From Monosporascus cannonballus (taxonomy: Eukaryota > Ascomycota > Sordariomycetes > Xylariales), in assembly GCA_004154925.1 (NCBI GenBank), contig QJNS01000006.1:637624-701623 (forward strand): a stretch of DNA of 64,000 nt. The letters run 5' to 3'. Of the stretch, positions 57,866 through 64,000 are shown in pieces; the stretch's first letter is position 1; the number at the start of each line of letters is the position of its first letter. The translations under genes and the position numbers were made by a program. A model generated the notes under the pieces. That model saw only the letters and a list, made by a program, of their open reading frames with translations, searched no databases and was not told the origin of the DNA.

Positions 57866-60800
57866 ATGGCAGGGCAGCAGAGCGTCGAAGCCCAGATAAG
57901 GAATATCGAGGCCGAGGCCGAGAAGAAAGCCGACGAGTGGCTCAGGGACACGAAGACAATACCGCTGGACATCGGGTACAACTGGAAGCCGCTCCTGACG
58001 GCGCTGGCGACCAGGGGCGTCACCGTGGATCCGCCCGCGGACGACCCCGAGGGAGACGCGCCCGAGGATGACGGGCCCGCCGCTCCCGCCCCCGACCACG
58101 GGTACATAAAGGAGCCGAAGAACATCCCGGTGAAGGATCCCAAGAGCGGGTCGTGGAAGTACACCTGGTACGTTCCCCAGTGGAGCCACCCGAACCACAG
58201 CGACCGCCTGAGGGTCACCTACGACCAGAGGCGCTACCTGCGCGGAACCACAGACACCGTGACCGTGCTCCGGCCCGCGCTGCTCCCTGGCGATAAGATT
58301 AGGAACCCGACGCCGTACGCGAAGCGTTTCGGTGTGCACCCGGACGACCTCAACGGTCGCAGCCGCCTGAGCCCGACCCTGTCTTCGACGCGGAACCCGC
58401 TGGAGGACTATGTCACGCAGATCGACATGCTCAGCGAGGCCGAGAGAACGGAGGCCATCGCCGAGACGCGGCAGAGGGGCGGCAGGAGCGCCGACCCGAA
58501 TTACATCGACCCGAAGGTCCTCGACGAGATATTCGAGAAGGCCGGGATCCAGACGGGACAGCGACTCAGGGGCGAGCTGCGAACGAGCCTCGAGAAGCAG
58601 GGAGACGGCCTGGAGCAGGTCGTCGACCGCGTTGGCGAGAAGTTCCCGAAGGTTAAGGAGGCCAACAGGAACTTCTTCAGAAACACGCTCGAGGAGCAGG
58701 ACTACCAGCGTCTCCTGTTCCAAGAGTACACGACCGACGAGCTCATCCAAGGCAAGATCCATCTAATCTCGGATGAGTACACGAGCGACCTAGACGGACC
58801 GATTCACCCGTAAGTGCATGCACTCTGTTTCCCGTCACCGGTTTCGTGGTGGCGCCGAGACCAGTTAACCTCTTCTTTAGCCTCCTCGCGAGGGATAAAT
58901 GGGAAACCTCGGAATGGAAAGGGGGCGAGTACAAGTTCCCAAGGTTCTTGTACAATCTCGACGGCGAGAGGAAAGAGTGGGACATGGTGAGTTCCTCCCG
59001 GGCGGCTTGCCTTTGTCGGACGACAGGGAGTCTAATTAACCCCGTGCAAGCGAACGAACGACGAGCTCTGGGAGGCGATGCAGCCGGCGCTCCAGCTGGC
59101 GTCGCGGGTTCTTCGCAGCAACCATCCACATTTCGCGGCCATCGCAGACATGAGGACTCGCCAAATTTTACCAGACTCAGAGGATTTCCGCGACGGGGAC
59201 GAGGCCGAGACGCCGTATCTCCTGAAATATGTCCCCTTTGGGCAAATCGACCTCTCGAAATGCCTCGAGGGCGTTAGGAAACTCCACCACATGGGGTATG
59301 ACTGGCATGCCAACGTTAGCAGGATACTTAGCCAAGTCTTCCGCCTGGACATCTGCTCGGTTTTCTGGAACCCCGTCACTGCAGAGGTTCAAGAGGGCGT
59401 GACCTATGGTTGGACATATCGGCTTGCCGGGCTGGGGGACAGGACTACAATCACAAGCACGGTAGGCGCAGAGGTGATCTGGCCTCTGTTGAGTAAAGAG
59501 TATAGCCGAGCCGAGAAGCTTAGCGTCTCTTTCTTGGTTGCTGATATAATCCTCCATGAGTTTGCGGTAAGAAACCTGAACCCTCTGCTCACGGTCGTGT
59601 ACCGCGGTTTCCTGCCGGTTCCACCTCCACCCACCCACTGCCCACCTGTAAGGCTGACCGTTTTGTCTCTAGCACGCTATCAACATTTCCCACCAGTTAC
59701 TCTGCGAGATATGGGCACAGCCGCCAGACCAGCCTTGGCAAGTCACAAACGAACTCGTCATGCTCTGGTCGGAGTGTTGGGACTCGAACGCATGGGCAGG
59801 AGAGCACCCCTTTTCCGGGTGGGCGGAGGCGGAGTTGGGCAACGACGTTGAGACTGCCGTATGGGGATTTACGATGGGGAGTCTGATCGGTGATGATCTT
59901 GGTGGTATATCCCAGGACCTGGAGGCAAACTCCCTGATAGTCAAGGGGATCTCGTGGCCGTGGCCGAACACCGGGCAGGATAGGTTACTAGGGTATTCGT
60001 ACCCCGCGGAGGACTACGGTCTGGCGATACCGGTGGATCACATCGCCAAATTCTTCACGAAGAAGTTCTGGGCCGTGGACTTTGCGCGCTACGGCCACGA
60101 GGCATTGAGGCAGTTCCCGGACGACCGCCATCACAGGCTTCTTATGCGCAGCAAGTGGAGCCACAGGGCGATATCTATAAACCATTACGGGCAATACGAG
60201 AGGGAGTTTCTGGTGAGGCTAACCTGGCTGCTGAAGAAGAACGGCTACCCCATCCTCGGAACATATATCGGGGAGCTCTACCACGAGTCTTTTCGGCGAA
60301 AATTTTTGACTTTCAAATGGACCCAGGATTTGAAGTACTGGTGCCGATCGGAATTTGGCTGTCCGCTCGATTCCAGGATTCGGAGGGCAAACGTAAGGTT
60401 CCGCCAGGCCGAGTTGCTCGACAGCATCGTGACAGGCCAGCAGAACATCAAGGCCTACCAGTATCAGCAGTACCTCGCCCGGCGTAACCAAAAGATCATA
60501 AATGGTGAGGTAATGACTGGCCCCGCACAGGACATGAACGCCTGGCTGGCCAGTTGTCACCGCGAATGGGCTAAGCATTTCACGGACGGCGGTGGCAGGA
60601 TGAGGTTGTTGTCTGAAATCCATCGACTGATGCAGAAGGATATTGCGTTCCTACAGCGGATGATACTTGATTACCTCAGTGTCGACAGCAATGTGCGAGG
60701 AACGCTCTACAGAGGTGGCGGTATGGACGACCGTAGCCCTATCGGTGTCGCCTATGGAAGGATGCTTGGTTTCATGGGAATCGCGCTTGACATGGCCGAG

Positions 60801-62036
60801 CGCGCCCGCAACGTCGGCCATATGCCTCAGTTCTCGGCCCTGCAGAACGCGTATGAAGAGTGGTCCGCGCGGTTTCGGGCGGACGCCAAAATGTACCGAG
60901 ACCTCATAGACATGCTGGCGAGCGAGTTGGAGTTTCGGGCAGATGACTGGAAGTGGAAAGCCACCCTACAGACGATCCCGTCGTCCCTCTGGAGGAAGCG
61001 ATCGGATCGCCTGAAACTCCTGGCCCACCAGCAGTATTTGAAGGCAGACAAGCGGATCCGGGACGCGCTGGACCGCGCCTCCGCCATTCTCAACACCTCA
61101 GATAACAATATTTTCCCCCCTCCCGCCGACGTGGATCAGATAGACCAACTCATCGCGGAGATGCAGTTAGAGAACCAGCAGCGCATTAATGGGGCGAACG
61201 GCGAGAAACAGGCTAGCCAGGCGGGTCCCAATACCGCCTTTCGACTCCCAGCTAGGCTCCAGGGAGCTCAGCAAGGAGATACTCTGATGTCTGATGATTC
61301 TATTTGGGATAGAGTCGATGAGGATGTAGAAGACGATAACACTATGGTCGATGTCACTACAGCGCTCTCTAATACAGCTGCTAACCCACCCGCTCCTGTA
61401 ATTCCCGGCGCGAACGATGTCGCATTTGGCGTTCCTGCTACCCCAGTGGGTCCTGGCAGGACGCCTCTGCCGGGCCGCCCTCAGTGGCAAGTAGGATCTG
61501 CTACTGCCGCCACCGCCGCCGCCGCCGCACAAGCACCGTCGAGCAGTAGGAGTAGCCAAGCAGGTCCCGTCTCGCTCGGTGTCAGGGGGGCCGGAGTCCA
61601 AAGGAACAACGCGAGGGAGCGGACGGCGACGCCCTTCGGCCGCTACACCAACCCCACGAGGAACATCCGATCGTTCGAATCCGCCGGGCCGAAGGGCAAG
61701 AACAAGTCCATCGAATTCGGAAACTCGGCGCCCATCATCTCCGGCCTGGAGACCAAGTTCCCCCAGGTGCTCCCGGGACGCACGACGCAGCGCCCGGGCA
61801 TCAGACCGTTCGAGCACCCTTACGCGGACGAGAGCTTCGTAACCTCGGATCTGGCGGTCTACAGGCGCCAGCAACGGATCGCCGCCGATATCCGGAGGAT
61901 CAACCAGATAGCCAATCCTTTCTCGACGAGCGAGCCTTACCGCGAAATAGGGGTGTCGAATGGGTCGTCCCCGAGCCCGACTCCGAGTCCCCAGAGGAGG
62001 CCGAGACCAAGTGCTAGCCCGAGCCCGAAGAAGTGA
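57866..62036 (+). CDS. Uncharacterised 1309-aa protein with HEFAH metallopeptidase-like motif
   Basis: Exons 57866..58809, 58881..58986, 59051..59566 and 59673..62036 join with canonical GT-AG introns of 71, 64 and 106 nt, all in phase, giving 1309 aa. The N-terminal 350 residues are charged and helical with a Pro/Asp/Glu-rich insert. The centre reads DRTTITSTVGAEVIWPLL, then VADIILHEFAHAINISHQLL: an HExxH zinc motif at 519-523, with intron 3 between Ala522 and His523. About 50-60 residues later comes GWAEAELGNDVETAVWG, where Glu576 or Glu582 could be the third zinc ligand of a gluzincin-type site. A helical region (600-1000) follows, with conserved-looking Trp and Tyr. The C-terminal 300 residues are disordered, Ser/Pro/Ala/Arg-rich, ending PSPSPKK. 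There is no signal peptide or membrane segment. I do not recognise the whole protein; peptidase activity is an inference from the motif only. Confidence 0.85.
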
Positions 62037-62804
62037 TAAGCTGTAAGCTGACCTGACAGCCTGCCTTGATTGGTAATTTGGCCCGGTTGTTTTGGCAAGC
62101 GGAACATGAGTCTTTTGTCTACGATGGCTGTATTCTCATATTTCTTCAGATTCATATATATATATATATGTATGAAAGCTGCGAAAAACCAAGCTCAATT
62201 TGTCTGTTGATTGGTGCGTTCTGATTGTTCTGAAATAGCGAGAGGGAGTAAAATGGTCTAACCGACAAAGAGTGGGGTCCTGCGGTCACCCTAGCCACCC
62301 CCTATTGACATATCTCTCAGCCACAATAGATTCCCTGGCAGCAGCGTTACAATCTGGTCGCTGTATAATGACAGCTCAACCCATTCATGGCACCATCCTG
62401 AATACCGTCTAATTTTCTTTCATGCTTCTTCCTCATATCTAGTGCAGCAGACCATGATGCCTATAATGTAACTGTCCTGTAGAAAGACTGTCCTTAGCCT
62501 AAGGCGTGCAAGACCTCGCCTCCCTCTTATCACGTCGTGGCGCAGCAATCAAAGCCCTAAATCCCTACCACATACGGATGGCCATGATAATGGCGATAGC
62601 GCATATACTGTCCATAACCACCATTGCCATCATGCCAGTGCCCTTCTCTCCTACTTCCATACGGTCTCGAGGACCTGCGCCGCCCCATGATTCAAGTCGC
62701 CACCATCACCTCCTCGTTGAAGGCTGCCGCGCCGTTTTCTGCTACGCAACTTCTATGTTGATTCTGGCTATGCTGTTCACTGTGGTGGTGCTGTTGAGGT
62801 AGTC
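62037..62804. other. Spacer with AT microsatellite
   Basis: Holds an (AT)8 tract at 62154-62169. A plus-strand frame ending at 62802 has hydrophobic runs (MAMIMAIAHILSITTIAIM) but no good support as a gene. Confidence 0.45.
62154..62169. repeat. (AT)8 microsatellite
   Basis: Eight perfect AT units in the 3' flank of the HEFAH gene, ending just before ATG TATG. Confidence 0.85.
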
Positions 62805-63005
62805 TCAGTCCTCTATATCGTGTGCTGTTGTATACTCAACGCTGAGGTCTGGCCCGCTCCAGTAAAAGGGGAGCACCATCGTAGCCTCGCATTCCATGGG
62901 CGATTGTGTAGGCCGAGGAGGCTCCAGCGGCGCCGTCGAGACGAGAGGACTTAGGAGGAGGATAATGAGGATAGCGCCCAGGAGGGTCTTCGTGAGGTAA
63001 TGCAT
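62805..63005 (-). CDS. Candidate small secreted protein, 66 aa
   Basis: An ATG-started ORF with a textbook signal peptide: basic start MHYLTKT, hydrophobic core LLGAILIILLLSPLVS and a TAP cleavage context near residue 26. The mature part is about 40 residues, Pro-rich at first (LEPPRPTQSPME), acidic at the end, with a single Cys. No known family. It could be an effector-like or peptide-precursor gene, or the first exon of something larger. Nothing else supports it in the surroundings. Confidence 0.4.
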   Translation of the reverse strand: MHYLTKTLLGAILIILLLSPLVSTAPLEPPRPTQSPMECEATMVLPFYWSGPDLSVEYTTAHDIED

Positions 63006-63830
63006 GGCTTACAAGGGTGTCAAGGTCCGGCGCTGTTGATGTTGACGGTCGATGAGGTGTATGTGCAGACGGCCCGACAAAGTACGTTAGACAGACGCAT
63101 GAGACGCGATACTGACTGTCGTTGGTGCTCTCCAGCCGAAATACGAATATATGATTAAATAGATAGTTCGGCATCCTATTCGATGCCTAAACGTACGAGG
63201 ACGCTCGCCGTCTCCAACTATCGTCACAATGCGCCGACGTCCTTATTCGGTAGATAACGATGCTTGGAGAAGCCGCGAATAATGACCGCCCCGGCCGTAT
63301 TGGGGTTGTCTGCCATTCTTATTGTTCAACATAATATCGCATGTGCTAACAAGATAGAAACCCCACCTTAGCGTAGCGGAAACAGCACCTGCCCTAAATG
63401 GGCCCTGATCCGGGATGGTAGACGGCTAAGAGATGTGAGCCCCCATCATCCCGTCGTCTATGGAGTAAATTTGAACCCCGGAGCCGTGATACAATCCAAT
63501 CCCCTCGCCACAATTTAGATCCATAATTGCGTATGCCTTTACCAGCCGACAGGATCTCTTACATCTTAATGGTAACTCGACTACATCGATACAGATCATA
63601 TTAGAGACGCAGATCTAGGGATCCAATCCACCTCCGCCGCGGCTCTACCTCCGTCAAATGCCGGCCGCGGACATCACGTGGCATGCTTCCACAAGCCTCG
63701 AACCAAAGGAGTGTTATTGCCGGGGTATCTAAGTATATAATATCTGGGGGCTTCTCTGCCTCGCATCGTGTGGGAAGGGCCACTATAACTGCGAATACTC
63801 GGAGGAATAAGCCCAAAGTCCTGTCCTGCC
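63006..63830. other. Spacer, no gene recognised
   Basis: Short ORFs only, AT-leaning; no repeats or RNA signals seen. Confidence 0.45.
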
Positions 63831-63944
63831 CTAAGGTGCAATCCCCAAGCTCATCAACGACGCCGCCGCTTCCCAGTGCTCCCTCTGCAGCTGATCCGAC
63901 GGGCTGGGCGTGGAGTCCTTCATGCCCCCCCGACGCTCCTCGTT
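63831..63944 (-). CDS. Possible terminal exon of a gene entering from the right
   Basis: On the minus strand, after an ATTAAG acceptor at 63945, a 37-residue frame reads NEERRGGMKDSTPSPSDQLQ then REHWEAAASLMSLGIAP and a TAG. Its composition is coherent and ends like a regulatory or nuclear protein C-terminus. The upstream exon would lie beyond the window edge. The family is not identified. Confidence 0.4.
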   Translation of the reverse strand, partial: NEERRGGMKDSTPSPSDQLQREHWEAAASLMSLGIAP

Positions 63945-64000
63945 CTTAATACCTTGGGGTTCTCTCCTGAGATCTACACCGTACCGTAGACGGATAAGGG

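Noticed and set aside
57860..58762. 300-codon minus-strand ORF
   Set aside because: Antisense shadow of exon 1 of the HEFAH gene, caused by strong GC3 bias.
1..64000. CRISPR arrays, rRNA, tRNA genes, prokaryotic or viral systems
   Set aside because: No regularly spaced repeats, no RNA gene signatures and no capsid, replicase or integrase motifs were seen; the gene structure is fungal.

Overview
The window looks like nuclear DNA of a filamentous ascomycete (Pezizomycotina, probably Sordariomycete-like). The genes are cut by many 50-70 nt introns with GTRNGN donors, CTRAY-like branch sites and YAG acceptors, and the content is typical of such fungi: AA9 lytic polysaccharide monooxygenases, a CE1 esterase, a GPI-type aspartic protease, flavin monooxygenases, a nitrilase and elongation factor 3. 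Exon joins were worked out by eye from splice signals, reading phase and family motifs. For eight multi-exon genes the phases close perfectly from start to stop.

Layout. 0-5 kb: a weak edge fragment, an 83-aa conserved small protein on the minus strand and a cysteine-repeat/coiled-coil gene. 5.3-10 kb: a nitrilase, a Pro/Gln-rich ORF and a STAND-type N-domain fused to a degenerate G-alpha fold. 13.4-16.3 kb: cytosolic glutaminyl-tRNA synthetase whose first splice junction looks broken. 17.8-20.7 kb: a CE1 esterase missing its middle, and a flavin monooxygenase. 23.4-26.5 kb: a decayed Thr/Pro-rich gene and an SRPK-like kinase pseudogene. 28-31 kb: a signal-peptide inorganic pyrophosphatase and a gamma-glutamylcyclotransferase-like gene with an in-frame stop. 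32.8 kb: poly-G followed by an N gap. 34-37.6 kb: three lineage-type hypothetical genes. 39.7-45 kb: the aspartic protease and a 748-aa monooxygenase with a multi-spanning membrane tail. 47.5-50.7 kb: two divergently transcribed AA9 genes. 51-55 kb: EF-3. 57.9-62 kb: a 1309-aa uncharacterised protein with an HEFAH metallopeptidase-like motif. The right edge has a 66-aa secreted-protein candidate and a terminal exon.

The pattern is islands of compact coding sequence separated by 0.5-3 kb spacers with no recognisable genes, several pseudogenes and a CGA-to-TGA type nonsense change in the kinase (as RIP can cause). It reads as a region mixing housekeeping genes (GlnRS, EF-3) with secreted and secondary-metabolism enzymes and decaying copies. 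No CRISPR array, tRNA, rRNA or prokaryotic element was seen. The most original leads are the HEFAH protein, the STAND/G-alpha fusion that has lost its nucleotide-binding residues, and the cysteine-repeat protein.
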